Below, in pieces: positions 36,899 through 49,533 of a stretch of DNA of 64,000 nt. The stretch's first letter is position 1, and the number at the start of each line of letters is the position of its first letter. The notes beneath the pieces were generated by a model that saw only the letters and a list, made by a program, of their open reading frames with translations, had not been told where the DNA came from and made no database searches. The stretch spans positions 11,862,981-11,926,980 of the forward strand of contig OX579640.1 in NCBI GenBank assembly GCA_951230915.1, written 5' to 3'. The position numbers and the translations under genes were made by a program. Origin of the DNA: Antitrichia curtipendula. Taxonomy: Eukaryota; Streptophyta; Bryopsida; Hypnales; Leucodontaceae.

Positions 36899-36906
36899 CT
36901 TGCATT

Positions 36907-37123
36907 GGCTAGGGTAAACCACCACCACCCCTCCCTCATTCACTAAAGTCATTCTAGGGGTGCATGTAAAAAAAGGACTCCCTCTTTTGTGCTTGATTAA
37001 TTTTTCTTCTATACTTTTCCTAGCTAATTTGGGGTCTCTGATTGCAAATATGAATTCAAAATATTCAAATTTTCCCATAGGTGACAAATAAAAAATTAGT
37101 GAGGATGTTGGTTCTCCCTAGCC
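36907..37123 (-). mobile_element. hAT-like MITE, GGCCGGGG family
   Basis: 217 bp with ends GGCTAGGG and CCCTAGCC, flanked by a perfect 8-bp duplication CTTGCATT (36899-36906 and 37124-37131). It shares AGGGGTGCATGTAAAAAAA, GGGGTCTCTGATTGCAAATA and TGAATTCAAAA with the family. Confidence 0.88.
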
Positions 37124-38336
37124 CTTGCATTTGATGAGTCTATACTAGTATAGTATAGAGGATTTTAGAGTGGTATGTATTTTTTTGACCCTATATAAAG
37201 ATATTTTAATTTTCAAAGTGTAGACTATTGATTTACTCAAAATTGATTCCAAACTCTCACACTCAAAAGGAGAACATTTAATGCAAGAGTTTGTAGGGGG
37301 GAATTTTGCAAACTTAATTTCAATTATGTTTAATTGTCTTAATAGTGAAACCATCTTATGCAAAAGAACTTATTTTAGATACTCAAAACACTTGTAGATC
37401 TAATGTTTTTTAAAGGAATAATTGACATTTGGTTTATTAGTGATGAAGAAAAAATGAGCAAATGTTTTCAAATTTTTAAAACAAAATGGGTACATTCACT
37501 TCCTACATGGGAATTTTAAAAATCCTACTAAATGGCTGGATTAGAATTTATGTTGCCCAATAGATTGCATGCAGTTTGGACAATTTGAGAAACTTGGGTT
37601 GAAAGCTCTTCATTCACAAGGACCAAAATGATTCTTCTCCTTCTCCACAAGAAATCTCCAATGCACGTTCAACACAAGCTCAAGAGGCTCAAAAAAAGTA
37701 TGTCGTTTTCAACACTCTTTTCAACATTGAAGTTTCACAGAAGTAAAAAAAATAGTGTCAAAAACAACATCCTTTTTTGATAGTGAACTCATACAATCTT
37801 AAATCACCAAACCTTGCAATGTGGTATTGACTTCTATATGGTAGAGAGTAAGGCAAGAGGTCCTTAAAATAACCAAACTCTTCAAATTGACCATATAAAA
37901 GAATCCAGTATGGTTAATGCAAAAGTGGAGAATTGACATGCATAAGTTCAATATTTGTCTCCACATGGTGTCTAGATAGAATGGAAAGCTGCATGTAAAA
38001 ATATGTAGCCCTAAGATGGGTAATAAGTGAATGAGCAATGTAACTCACAAGAAAAATTATAAATAAATGAGAAGTCATAAATGTTGTGTAATGAGTGAAA
38101 AAATCAGATGCTTGCCACTTTTATATTACCCATTCATGTGGCCCATTTTCAATTAGTGAAGGATACATTTTGAACCCATGTTGCATGCCATTTAAATATA
38201 AGACCACTTTAGGGTTACACCATGGCCCGGTGACAAAATTATGTCATGTGATTATAACATTACCTATGAACTAAAATAGTGGCCTACTAGCTTTCATTTT
38301 CAAAAATTATAACTAAATGTCCAACATTCCAAAAAT

Positions 38337-38885
38337 TATGCAATTTCTTGCATTCACTACAGATTTCACTCTCCTTTCATTGATAATTCATAATTCACTA
38401 AAAATTCATCCATTGCACCAACTAATCCCAATTTTGATTCACCTGATAATATGTAGCTTCTTGGACATCTTGAACTTTAAAGCAACACCACTATGGAGCG
38501 GCCAAATCCCCACGATAGAATCCTATGACAGGCTCTCATGAGCCTACGCAAACAACGATCATTATCCAACACATTGTGGATCAAGAAACAACAAACCCTT
38601 TGCCTAATCTATGTACAATTTCTTGCATTCACTAAGGATTTCTTTTTCCTTTCACTAATAGTTCACTGAAAGTTCATTAACTACACCAATTGACCCCAAT
38701 TTCAATTCACTTGGTAGCGGGTTGCTTCTTGGACCTCTTACCTTAGAACATTGTCACCATGAAGTGGCCAAATCCCCACGGAAAAACCCACTTGGCGGAC
38801 TCCCGTGAGTTAGCACAAACGGTAATCAATATTTAATACATTGTGGGCTACAAAACATCAAGCCTCTTGCCATGGGGATTGGTCA
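38337..38885 (+). repeat. Tandem duplication of ~275 bp
   Basis: Copies at about 38337-38611 and 38612-38885 share CAATTTCTTGCATTCACTA (38341 and 38616), AACTAATCCCAATTT against AATTGACCCCAATTT, GTGGCCAAATCCCCACGG against GCGGCCAAATCCCCACGA, and AACACATTGTGG against AATACATTGTGG. No open reading frame spans both copies. Confidence 0.8.
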
Positions 38886-39461
38886 TATTTTGGTAATGCA
38901 CTTATTACAAGCACAAGTTCTATTGTGGCTACTAGCTACAAGCTTCCCCTCGCACTGGAAGCTAAGGTGCAAGAGAAGAAATTTTGCATGCCCGGCTACA
39001 AAAATCTAGATCCAAACTCCATGGTGGGCATTGCGCATCCCTTGGCCTGATATACAAGGTAGGTGTGTGTGATGCTCTTACAAATTGGCTAATTGTTGTT
39101 ACCTTCAAAAACATTTGTGTAAGTAGCTAGCCTCTTGCATGCACTTTGATTTCTAATCCATAGTTGAACTCTATCACATGATTATGTATAGAGCAATTAC
39201 CAAGATGGAGGGAATTCTGAAAATAAATAGGCTGATGAAGAGGGCAAACTGAGCCCGACAAGGAATGTCTATTTAGTTTCAGAATCCAGATAATGAGGAA
39301 ATTGCCCAACATAAATACATGTCTAGAAATGAATGAATTATATTATCCATGGATGAAAGATTTGTAGTCACTAATTACACAGATTTCACATAGCAGAAAG
39401 AGATTACAGAAAATAATCCTCCTTCAAAATGAATAGGACATTTCTAAACTGGGATTTACTA

Positions 39462-39619
39462 AGGTAACTCTACCTATAATAGGCCAACTTTGGAGCAAGC
39501 CTAATGCAGGCCCAAAACTTCATGAATAGTACATGTGTCTTGTGAAATGTATTGCTCATGAAGTTTTTGGCATGTATTAGGCTGGTCCAAAATTCTGCCT
39601 ATCATAGGCAGAGTTACCT
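39462..39619. mobile_element. TA-type MITE, AGGTAACTC family
   Basis: 158 bp with left end AGGTAACTCTACCTAT-ATAGGC and right end complement AGGTAACTCTGCCTATGATA. TA flanks lie at 39460-39461 and 39620-39621; the right TA is also the left flank of the next element. Confidence 0.85.
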
Positions 39620-39621
39620 TA

Positions 39622-39953
39622 AGGTAACAGGTCCAGAAATCACCCAAGTAAGAGCTGAAATTAAACTTTAGGAAGGCAAAGCTTCTTGATATAATTTTTA
39701 GTAAATTTTCCTAGAAAGAAAAGTGGAACTGGCATCTAACCCAAGTCATTTCATATTTTTTGGAGCTTTGTGGAATTAGTTATAAAATTTTGAAGTTGAA
39801 ATGGCATAGGGCTCTAAAATCGCCCACCCCCTAAAATGTACACTATATGCAATTATATACATTGCTGAAGGCTAAAAAAAAACATGTACAGAATGTGTAC
39901 ATTTGAGGATGTGGACGATTTTAGAGCCTGTGCAATTTCAGAGCCTGTTACCT
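39622..39953 (+). mobile_element. TA-type MITE, AGGTAACAGG family, complete copy
   Basis: 332 bp from AGGTAACAGGTCCAGAAATC to GAGCCTGTTACCT, flanked by TA. It aligns end to end with 10768-11094. Confidence 0.85.
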
Positions 39954-39955
39954 TA

Positions 39956-41581
39956 TACAATTAGGTGCTCTAATGATTTGATGATTCCTTGATCGTTGAA
40001 AACTTGAATTATTACGAGGTATTTGATGCTAACTTGCAAACGTACTGTACATCATGTGTTGGTCCTTCACCAGTGGCCACATGATGTTCCTCAATATGGT
40101 GATGATCGAATACCGAGAATTCAAAATTATACTCCTCTCGGATACAATGGAATTATTCTTCATTTTGAGTTCAAAATGGTTTTTTTTTTAAATAATTAAA
40201 AAAACAATGTTGCATGGCATAGGGATTGAGGCAAAGAGATACAGCAATACTGGTCCGGTATGCAATTTGTGTACTCGATTGTGTGTTAGAGAGGTTTTGA
40301 TCAATTTTTTTTGCCCCTGGCTGGTGCCAGAAATAACTTACACGTGAAACAGATTCCAACCTCTTTTGATGAAAACATTGCGTAGTTGGTCAGCCATTGA
40401 ATCCTTTACCCACAAAAAAAAAGTGTCCAAAATTGTCACTTTCTCGTACATCAAGCATAATTGAAATACAAAAATGTTTTTTAAACTTTTTAACTATACA
40501 AACTTGTACTAGATTACCATAGAAACTTGCGGAACCACAACATAAATTGTGAGGTTTTAACATATGAAGTTAGAAAAAATAAAAATTGGGGGCCTTGTCC
40601 ATTACGTCAAACATTGTTTGACTCAATTTTTTGAAGAAGAAGGTACTATCCAACTTTGGGACCTCAAACCATTGGGTAGGTAGTTATGTTAGTTAGGTGC
40701 ATGCTAGTTTTCAAAGGTAGTGGAGGTATCTAACATATACAAAATCATCTTGCACTTAGAGGATGTCCTCCCCCAAAAGCACTACATGAGCAAGATTTTA
40801 GGTGTTTTTTTGGAGAACTCATCTTTTAGGAGAATCTAAATCACAATATTCAACACAAAGATTTCATTCTCTACATCAAGTACTAAAGAAAAGAAAAAGA
40901 GAAAAAATCTCATTAATTTATAATAGAATTTGACCTAATAGTTCTAATTTTTTTTTCTAAAATTTCCATTTATAGTAAATTTAGTAAGAATTAGGATTTT
41001 ATCACTTTCAAATGCACATTATTTTCCTATACTTGTGTGAAAATGTGCGGGAAAAATTTCAACCCCTTCAGCTTCATAGATTGTAAGATATAAGCGTTCA
41101 AATTTATTTTAAAGCTTGATTGCTTGACTACTTGTTGATTCTCTATTAGCATGTTGTCTAAGCTGCCTCTAAACTTTTGAGTCCCATAGCTTTTGATCTA
41201 AACTTTCAACTGGTAAAATAATTACATTCTTACAAAGCTTATACAAAACTACATCTTTGGTTAAAATTTTACTTTCATCTATTTAAAAATGACTTCATAT
41301 GAACCTACCAAAACTTCCAAAAGCTTCATGAGAGCTCATTGTCCTTATGGGGTCAAGCGCCACCTATTAGCCTAGCAAGCAGAAAGAAGAATAAAAAAAT
41401 TCCTTGAAATACATCATAGGTTCTGCTCCTTGCTTAAGAATTGTATGGTCAAGGCATGTAGAATTGATCAATGAACAGGGCTTTGACTTTGCAGCCTAAA
41501 TGCAATGCTTGACAAGCCTTATTTACTGTAGAAACCACTTCAATCATTTAGCCCCTAACCTACTAGATCTACTTCAATCAC
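39956..41581. other. AT-rich spacer with element-like fragments
   Basis: No gene or bounded element. Around 41035-41370 the wording (AAAATGTGCGGGAAAAATTT, then CATTGTCCTTATGGGG) resembles the inverted interior of TTAA-type elements, but I cannot find both ends. Confidence 0.35.
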
Positions 41582-42433
41582 TTAATCTCTAAAATATTGC
41601 AATGTTTTGAAGCCCAAAGCAAGAGTAAAATATTCATCTATGTTTATTCACTAATGGATCCAACTATAGGATAATTTAATTATTTTTATTTTATTCAAGT
41701 ACATCCTCTTCTAATTTTAGAGTAAAATTTCCAATCCATTGCAAACTTAATGTGCTCAAACTTCAAAAAGTAGGCTTTTCTAGCCCTTCTTGAAGGTAAG
41801 GTTTTGTCTTTCAAAAACTTTAGGAAAAAACATGCATGTCAAGAACTTGTGTGATTTAGCCAATATGTTGTAAAATGGGTTGAAAGTATATGTAAGAAAA
41901 TTTAACCAATTTTTTTTCCACATACATCTTTAAGTAAAATTATAAAGTAGGAGGTAATATTGGAAGAAAAAACAAAATTGCTAATAATTTTTACAAGAAA
42001 CTGAGAATTATTAATTTCAATGGTGGAAATGTTAAACAATAGGTATCATTTATTTTTGGTTTAATTTGAAAATATTAAAAATTGAGTTCAAAATATAATT
42101 ATATACTTTTTGTCTACCTTCATTTTCCGAACAATAAAACTTTGTATAACTTTACTCATTATTTGGATTTGAATGATTTAAATGTTTTTAAACTTTATCA
42201 ATATATGCTATTAAATAGAAAATATTTTTAGCAGTCCATTTAGACATTGAAATTCAAAAATAACTTATAATTTTTCCAATATTTATCAAAATGAGGTGAA
42301 ACAAAGTATGATTATAATTTATTCTAAAAATTTAACGGAAACCTTCCAAATTATAAAGTCAATAGAGCCTACATGATTTTTCAAAAAGACCTAAATCTAT
42401 CCCAAGTTCCTTAGTCCTTTAGTAGTTATAGTT
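41582..42433 (+). mobile_element. Degraded TTAA-type element, relative of 14708-15761
   Basis: TTAA-TCTCTAAAATATTG at the left; at the right AGTCCTTTAGTAGTTA suggests an eroded end. The interior aligns with 14708-15761 for several hundred bases. Confidence 0.55.
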
Positions 42434-43053
42434 AAGTACTCTAGTCTCCCAAAGCACCATATTTAAGGTTTATGTTTTAAATTCATGGCAAAAGAATTGT
42501 CATGAAAATTACCATTATTCAATTTACAATGGAATTTCAACTAAATAATAATAATTTTGGATTTAAATTATATCAAAATATATTAATTAGGCCATGGTAT
42601 ATACAATTATATGAATATCATCAAAGGTTAATATTTTAAAACTTTTGTTTAAAATCCATCACTAAATTATTCTTCCAAGTTGCACTATATAATTTATCTT
42701 CACATTTTGAAAATTTGAGCAATAGGGTCTCGATTTGCATTTGTACTTGCACTATATATATTTTGTCATATATATTTCAAACAATGTGTTCACAAGAAGA
42801 GAGACAAGCACTTGGGGACTCTCCTTCATTCAAATTTTCTAACCATCATTCTAGATCCTATGTTAGATAGTTGTATTAAATAGTGAAAATAGATTATTCC
42901 ACACTAATTTTTTGACTATATAAATATTTACTATTACTATATAAGAATGCATTACTTTTGAATTAGGTCTAGTTGTAATCGGGACTCACAAACCTCCACG
43001 TGTACAAATAAAAATATCTTTAGAATCATCTGTGGACTTTGATGGCTTGTAAA

Positions 43054-43136
43054 GTACTCCTTCTGTCCAAAAATAGCGTATCCATCCTCAATGGTGATTG
43101 CATTGAGAATGAATACACTATTTTCAAACGGAAATA
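43054..43136. mobile_element. Stowaway-like MITE
   Basis: CTCCTTCTGTCCAAAAATAG on the left resembles the consensus Stowaway terminus (CTCCCTCCGT-CC--AAA-TA), and TACACTATTTTCAAACGGAA on the right is its imperfect complement. The length is only about 83 bp. The left flank is TA; the right TA is not clear. Confidence 0.5.
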
Positions 43137-43391
43137 GAAACTTTCTTGGAGTAAGGCAACCAAATCATTAAGACAATCTAAGTTTACTATTAGTGTTATA
43201 AGTCAAAGAAAAGACTAAAGGTTTTACTATTGGTCAATCTATGCTTCCATTTTCTGCCCTAATTTAAGGGTGAGAAGATCTTCCTTGGAGAAAACTCTCT
43301 TATTGTTCAAATTAATGCCTCCGCGGGTTTTTCCTTTTGTTCTATGTATTGTTTCCCTTGCAATGGAAATTGTCCATGTGTTTCAAAAAAT

Positions 43392-43394
43392 TAC

Positions 43395-43423
<29 letters not shown>
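43392..43423. repeat. (ATT)n microsatellite
   Basis: About ten consecutive ATT units. Confidence 0.95.
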
Positions 43424-43426
<3 letters not shown>

Positions 43427-44302
43427 CCCCTCCACTTTTTTCCAATTAGTTGTTGGGCCAACTACGAAGCGATTCCAGGATGTAAGGCTCAAATCTCAAA
43501 GTTAAGATGTCTTGCTTACGGAAACCCCAAATGTCACTCGCTCACACCAGCCTATGCGGAAGTGAAGTGGCCATGCAAAGTGTGCCCTGAGTGGGGGTCC
43601 GTGAGATGATCAAGTTGCATCAATCTCAAGGTTTGCGTATACAAATACAAGTCTTGTTTGTGGCCCCGTGGCCCCAGACCCCCGGATAGTGGCAGGCTTT
43701 CTCTCGGAAAGATGATGTTTTTATTTTACAAAGGGAACATCAAACCCACAGGATGGATTTCAGTCATAAAATTCTACAAGTAAACCTCCATTTGTAGGCA
43801 ACCAAAAGTCAAATTCCAATCTTCACAACAAACAACACTATTGGGTGTGTTCCCTTGCGCACAATTTAATTGAACTTGTTGTGCGTTACAATTCCCCAAA
43901 AATGTGGGTAAAAGTACCCCCCAATCTCATCAATCATATGGTGGATTTGTATTTCACTGTTGACATGAGCCTTGGGCCCAATTGATTTTTTGCAAGTTCG
44001 GGCCCTTGCCCACACGCGCTCCCAAGAAGCACGGGGATCACTGGGGGGATTGAATTATTCCAATTATTTACCAACAAAATCTGATCAAGGGCCATGTCTC
44101 CTGGAGGTCTCCCAAGCCCCCATGTTTTGAGGTCGGCCATGTTTGCGACCTACAGTCAGAACCAACCTATTACCACCAAAATATTACAATTCTGCCTTCA
44201 TGTACATGTGGTGTACATTTTTTGTTCTGAAATGTATGTTGTTGGTATATAAAGACGGAATTTGCGATTGAGGTGGTCATAGGTTGGTCCACCATAGGCA
44301 CA
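43424..44302. other. Spacer of higher GC content, nature unknown
   Basis: Noticeably richer in G and C than its surroundings (for example GGCCCCGTGGCCCCAGACCC near 43661). Short open frames occur on both strands, but none shows a domain. It could be a fragment of a retroelement, which I cannot confirm. Confidence 0.3.
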
Positions 44303-44599
44303 TTAAAATTGGTAAATAGTGTTGGCTACACTAATAGTCAACAATAACACTAATTGTGATTTGCAAGGTCAGTGTTAGAATACTATTTATCCATTCTAAC
44401 ACTATTTTAGCTCTATAGTAAAAAATTTGACAGCGAGAGGTGAAAATTAGAGTTTCCCATGGAAGGGCCAAAGTTTGACAGCGGGAATTAAGTGCCCCTA
44501 TATTATTTACACATAAGTTGGAAAAATAGTGTTGGGGGTAAAAAAGAAGAGAACAACACTAATTATCATCCAACACTATTTACCAATTTTATTGTAGTG
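44293..44599. mobile_element. MITE with CACTA-like right end and subterminal repeats
   Basis: The right end complement reads CACTACAATAAAATTGG, and the left end CACATTAAAATTGGTAAATA shows the same terminus with a small loss. Inside, AACACTA or its complement TAGTGTT occurs many times near both ends, as in CACTA-type elements. No clear 3-bp duplication is visible. Confidence 0.5.
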
Positions 44600-44805
44600 A
44601 ACTTTGAAGAAGAAATTAGTGTGGTGAGAAGCGATGAGAGATTATTTGCTAGGAATAGGAATTTGTCTCTTCTTTGTGCAAGGTGGAGGATTTCACCTCC
44701 ATGTGGCACGGTTCTACGACTCCTCCAAGTGGCACTCGCTCTTTGCTTTCAAAAGGAAAGGCCACACCGAAGTAAGAACACCCAAGCAGGCAAGCACATG
44801 CACCG

Positions 44806-44945
44806 ATGCTAGCGTGTGAGCTTAGAAATGCGAGCCTACGAGCCTTAAGCCTTGGTGTAAGTAGGTACCCTACAACAATTGAAGGTTTATACAAAGTCAA
44901 ACTACACCTTCTATGGTTGTAGGGTACCTACTCACACCTTCAACG
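44806..44945. mobile_element. Partial copy of the GGTGCTAG fold-back family
   Basis: GATGCTAGCGTGTGAGCTTAG matches the left end of 51935-52193. GTTGTAGGGTACCTACT recurs inside. The right end is not found. Confidence 0.55.
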
Positions 44946-45917
44946 GTTCATACGAAGTCAAATTTGAACAAATATTTATGTTCAAATTTGACTTCATATG
45001 AACCTACCCAAATATTCAATTGTTTGTTCAACATATAATTAGGGGATTAAGAATGATTGCAAATAATATTGGCTATCCATATTTTATGTACCATACTCGT
45101 TGAAATTTTGTCTAACTAATTTTTCAATGACGCCAACATTGGGACCAAGGTTATACTTCTTTGAGCACAAGAATCAAGAAGTTTTTGAACAAAACAAAAT
45201 AGGAAATCAAATTCTTTTTTTTGGTGACCAATGGATGCACAAGTCAAGGAAATATTGAATTTGTATGAGAAAGACCCAATTCAACGAGACACGTTCATTT
45301 GGACCTGACAACTGAGAAGCGACTGACATTCTTTTGCAACTGAACAAACAAATTTTCTCTCTTCTCGGTGCCTCAAGAACCAAGCTACCGGCTGTTGACT
45401 GGTGGCCCTGTACAGTACATACCAGCCCCGGTACACAGAAGTGTTGTACTGATATTCCGATCTATAGCATACCGCCTTAAGTTAGGTCACGTTCTTGGTA
45501 CCATCGGAAAGCCCTTAGCGAAGAAGGGTGTACGGACTTTGTTTTGTAGCATTTTGACTCATGGAAAAAAAGATATTGGAATTTGAAGTTTTTACGGATT
45601 AGAAAATTAATTAGAAAATTATTTTTATTTTTATTTAATAAGGAGATTAAGGAGGGCTTAGCCATCAATTTTGACATTCCAATGATTGTGGCAGTGACAG
45701 CGGCACACTAGTATTTACTAAGGTAGGATGGTCTATTGTTGTCCCATCTATCATTACATATATTTAGGCTTGCCATATATATTCTCAAACTTTTTTGGCA
45801 AACTAACAACAAATTTTTAAATTTTTAAAAATAAAAAATAAAAAATAAAAAAATAATTGGATCAACTCATTCTTGAGAGAAACACACATATTTGTAGGTG
45901 GTCAAAGCAAAACCATA

Positions 45918-46853
45918 TTAACCTCTAAAGATCAAAGACTATGTTTTAATAAATAAATAAAAAAAACTCCAAAACTCTCATTTCTAGTACAAGTACCAAA
46001 TTTTTGAAAAAAAACACATTTTTGGACACATGTAACCGTATGATCTTGTAGTATGCTGGTTTGACAAGAGGTCGAAAAAATTCAGAAATTTGCACAATGT
46101 GGATTGCAAGATATTACTGTTTGAATTTGACAAAAATCCTTTTTGGGCCCTGCAAAAAAATTGGGCAGTTGCACTACATAAGGTCACATTTGTATGAAAA
46201 AATGTCCAAAATGGTAGTTACTCTATGGATTCATTCTTCAAAGCAAGTTGGCTACATGCTTGAAAATTTTCAGATCATTTGGAATTGTACAACATATAGG
46301 AAAAAAATAGTAAGTAGAAAGACGTATAAAATGATTAAAAATACTAAATTTTCAAGAATTTAGTTGTGGAATTGAAAAATGCCAATCCCAATGGTTTTAA
46401 TGTTGTAATAAACAATCTAAACCCTATTTTTATTTTTATTTTTATTTTGTCAATTCCATTGGAAATTGAGTTAAATAAAGGACTTCAAAGTTTATTTTAG
46501 AGTAGGAATTCCATAAACTCAAACTCCTCATAACTTTCATCTCATTAATCAAAAAGGAATGCTTCAAAGCTTTCCACATATATAGAAATATAGAAAATCA
46601 GTTTCAAAATTTTATTTCTTATGAAGTGATTTTTAAAGATTTTTTTAGCTACTTGCCAAGCAAGATTACATATCATACATATCATACAATAACTTTTCAA
46701 CCATGTAGTCAAAAATTATGAAAATTGTTGGGCCTTAAAGGTACTCCTTGGGCACATGTTGTGTGAAAGTTTCAAAGAAAAAAATTCCATTTGTATTGAG
46801 CTAACCAAAATCGCTATGTTGCCAAAAATGGTGTTTGGTCCTTTAGGGGTTAA
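45918..46853 (-). mobile_element. TTAA-type element, ~935-bp subfamily, abutting the next
   Basis: TTAA-CCTCTAAAGATC at the left, GGTCCTTTAGGGG-TTAA (46850-46853) at the right. It is the inverted relative of 35038-35975 and 56406-57318. The right TTAA is shared with the following element. Confidence 0.83.
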
Positions 46854-47810
46854 CCCCTCACCGCCGAAGCTCTAACCATATAAAAAAAAAACCTTGCTTT
46901 TCAAGTGTTATAAATCTAAATGTGAGTAGTGTATAAAAATCTCAACCATACAATATTATAGTGTGCATGTTGTAGATGGTGTAAGTAAAATTTGGGGTCA
47001 TTTGACCGTATAGATTGAAAGATTATAATGTTTTAGTGTTGAAAAAAGATGCTGAAATTTTCCTAAAAACACATTTTGAGGTGGAATTTGATTTCTAAAC
47101 CTACTCAAATGAAAAAATTTTAAACTACAAGGTAATTCTAAACCAAAAGACAAACACTTTGGTGGAAAAAAAACACATTTAATTGACTCATTGCATTTGC
47201 AAAGTTGTTTTGAAATGTCAAAAAACAGTGAAAAAAGTAGCAAAAAAACACATCTACAGCTGAACCTATCTCTGCTAAAATGATTCTCAGTCAATCATAT
47301 CTTCTTGGATTGATATGAAATTTTTACCACAAGAACTAGACTAGTATGTGAAACTTTTCCAACAAAAATTATTGAAAAAAACTCCTGTATGAAGAAGTTA
47401 TAAGCCACCAAAGTTCACTGTAATGCAAAAATGTCTAGATTTTGAACTTCAAATTGCTCCCAAGCATTCAAAAAAACTTGGGTTGACATGAAATTTTAAC
47501 CACAATAACTAGACTTAAAGGGGAACATAACACAACAAATTTGATTGAAAACGAACATTGGATGAAGGAGATACAAGCCCCCAAAGTTGCAGCCTTCAAA
47601 TGCAGTTTGGTGAATTCAAATTGAACCTATGAACTTTCAAGAAATCAATAAAGCTTGCATTGATCTGAAAATTCTTCCACATAAACTAGAAGAGAGAGAG
47701 CGCAACTTTACCAACAAGTTTTATTGAGTTTGGACATCGGATGCAAAAGTTACAGCACTTTGAATTTTCTGTGAGGACACTTTTCGTCCCCTCCGGCGAT
47801 GAGGGGTTAA
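46850..47810 (+). mobile_element. TTAA-type element, CCCCTCACCGCC subfamily
   Basis: TTAA-CCCCTCACCGCCG at the left and CGGCGATGAGGGG-TTAA at the right. The interior matches 54594-56409 closely (GGGGTCATTTGACCGTATAG, then TTGCAAAGTT). Several GCACC/CAAAGTT-type internal repeats occur, and there is no reading frame of note. Confidence 0.83.
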
Positions 47811-48315
47811 TAGCTTTTGATTGTTGTTCACGAGGGAAACTATTGTTGTCCATTTAAATGCTAATGTGTCTTTCCTACCTTCCTACAAGATTGCTATGGA
47901 AATCCGAAAGCACCCCTCAAGATCATGGAATATTGAGTGAATCCTTTGTGCTTTGAAATCAAGTGGATGTAGATAGAGACGCAATTCGGAAGAAGGGCTC
48001 GTAATAAGTCTACCTACCTTATGTAGATCCTACAAAATCACAACCATTCTCATATCATAGAACATAACTTCCAATCTCCATGACAAGAATATACTTGACT
48101 TAGTGGGATACCTCAATTGAGGTGTTGTTGAGGACACAAAAATGATTGTCACTTGCAAAATTAGTGTCTTTACAAATTATGATTTCTTTGAAAATTTATG
48201 TTATAGAGTAATATCTCAACTTGTACTAATTTTAAATAGTGTGACTTTACTAAATTAGTGTTGCATATGCACTATCACAATAGAATATTGTACCTTGAGA
48301 ATTACACATTCACTT

Positions 48316-48990
48316 TTAACCCCTAAAGGACCAGCCTTGCGTTTTTGGCAACATAATTTTTTGGAGCAAATACATGTGAGCGGAGATTTGACTTATTTAA
48401 CTAATTTTTTTTACAAGGTGTAGACAAAGAATATCTTCTATGAGTGTTACATTTCATTTCATTTGAGTATATATGTGAAAAGTTATGATGCAAAATTTTG
48501 TTTGTTTTCCAACATGAGCAACCCGGGCAGATAAGAAAAAATCACTTTTTTCATAAATAAAATTTTGAAACTAATTTTTTAGATTTATATATACGAGGAA
48601 AGATTTGAAACATTCTATTTTGACATCCTTTATTTTACTCAATTTTTAGCATTGTTTGAAAAAATAAAATTCTAGGATGTAGGTTGTTTATTACAACATT
48701 TCAACCATTGGGATTGGCATTTTTCAATTCTAAAACTAAACTCTTAACAATTTAGTATTTGAATCATTATCTTCTTCTATTTGCTTACTATTTTTTTCCT
48801 ATACGTTTTACAATTTTAAATGATCTAAAATTTTTCATGTATGTAACCAACTTGCTTTGAAAAATGAATCGTACATACAAATGCGACCTTGTGTAGTGCA
48901 GCTATCTATTTTTTCAAAGGGCCCCAAAAAGGATTTTTGTCACTTCAAATGTTAATATCTTGCAATCTATACAATAGAAATTTGCACACC
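48316..48990 (+). mobile_element. Truncated TTAA-type element
   Basis: TTAA-CCCCTAAAGGACC at the left. It follows the 935-bp subfamily to about 48990 and then stops where a TA-type MITE begins; the missing right end does not resume after that MITE. Confidence 0.72.
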
Positions 48991-48995
48991 TTGTA

Positions 48996-49257
48996 AGGTG
49001 GCTATTCTCAAATGCACCATTGACCCAAAACCACCATCATCACTTTGTGTACATGTCGAAAACTAATATGTATGTGTGTAGAAGAAACGATTTTAGATTC
49101 TTCCTAACTTTGGCATGTGGTATCCAAATGCCGCATTCTTTGGTGCATTGGAACCTCCGTTCACTTGCCAACCAACTAGAAAATATGGAAATTAGACCAA
49201 TCTAATGATAATAGCAAGGCATAGTGGCCCAAAATGGTGGCTTGGGGGTATCCACCT
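48996..49257. mobile_element. TA-type MITE, AGGTGG family
   Basis: 262 bp from AGGTGGCTATTCTCAAATG to TATCCACCT, flanked by TA at 48994-48995 and 49258-49259. The inner part of the terminal repeat (CACCATTGACCC against the complement of GGGCC-AAAATGGTGG) also matches. Confidence 0.72.
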
Positions 49258-49460
49258 TAAATACTACTTGAATATGTGTTCAAGCTCGTAATAATAAGTA
49301 CACAACATTGGTACGTATCATACCCAAGAAATTGTCCATTCATTTCTCGGGTGAGTTCTTGTCTACAATTAGGTTGTAATTCCCGAGAAAGCAATTTTGC
49401 CCGTATAATCAAGTAATACAAAAAAATTTCATCCAATTCTTGACATTCACCCTTAGCTTG

Positions 49461-49533
49461 GGGACAATAAGAAGGTCAATTCTGCCATGCCCGGTGGACA
49501 ACAACCATCGAAGATTGACCTCCTTATTGTCCC
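49461..49533. repeat. Hairpin-forming inverted repeat
   Basis: GGGACAATAAGAAGGTCAAT pairs with ATTGACCTCCTTATTGTCCC with one mismatch: a stem of about 20 bp around a loop of about 33 bp. Confidence 0.85.
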
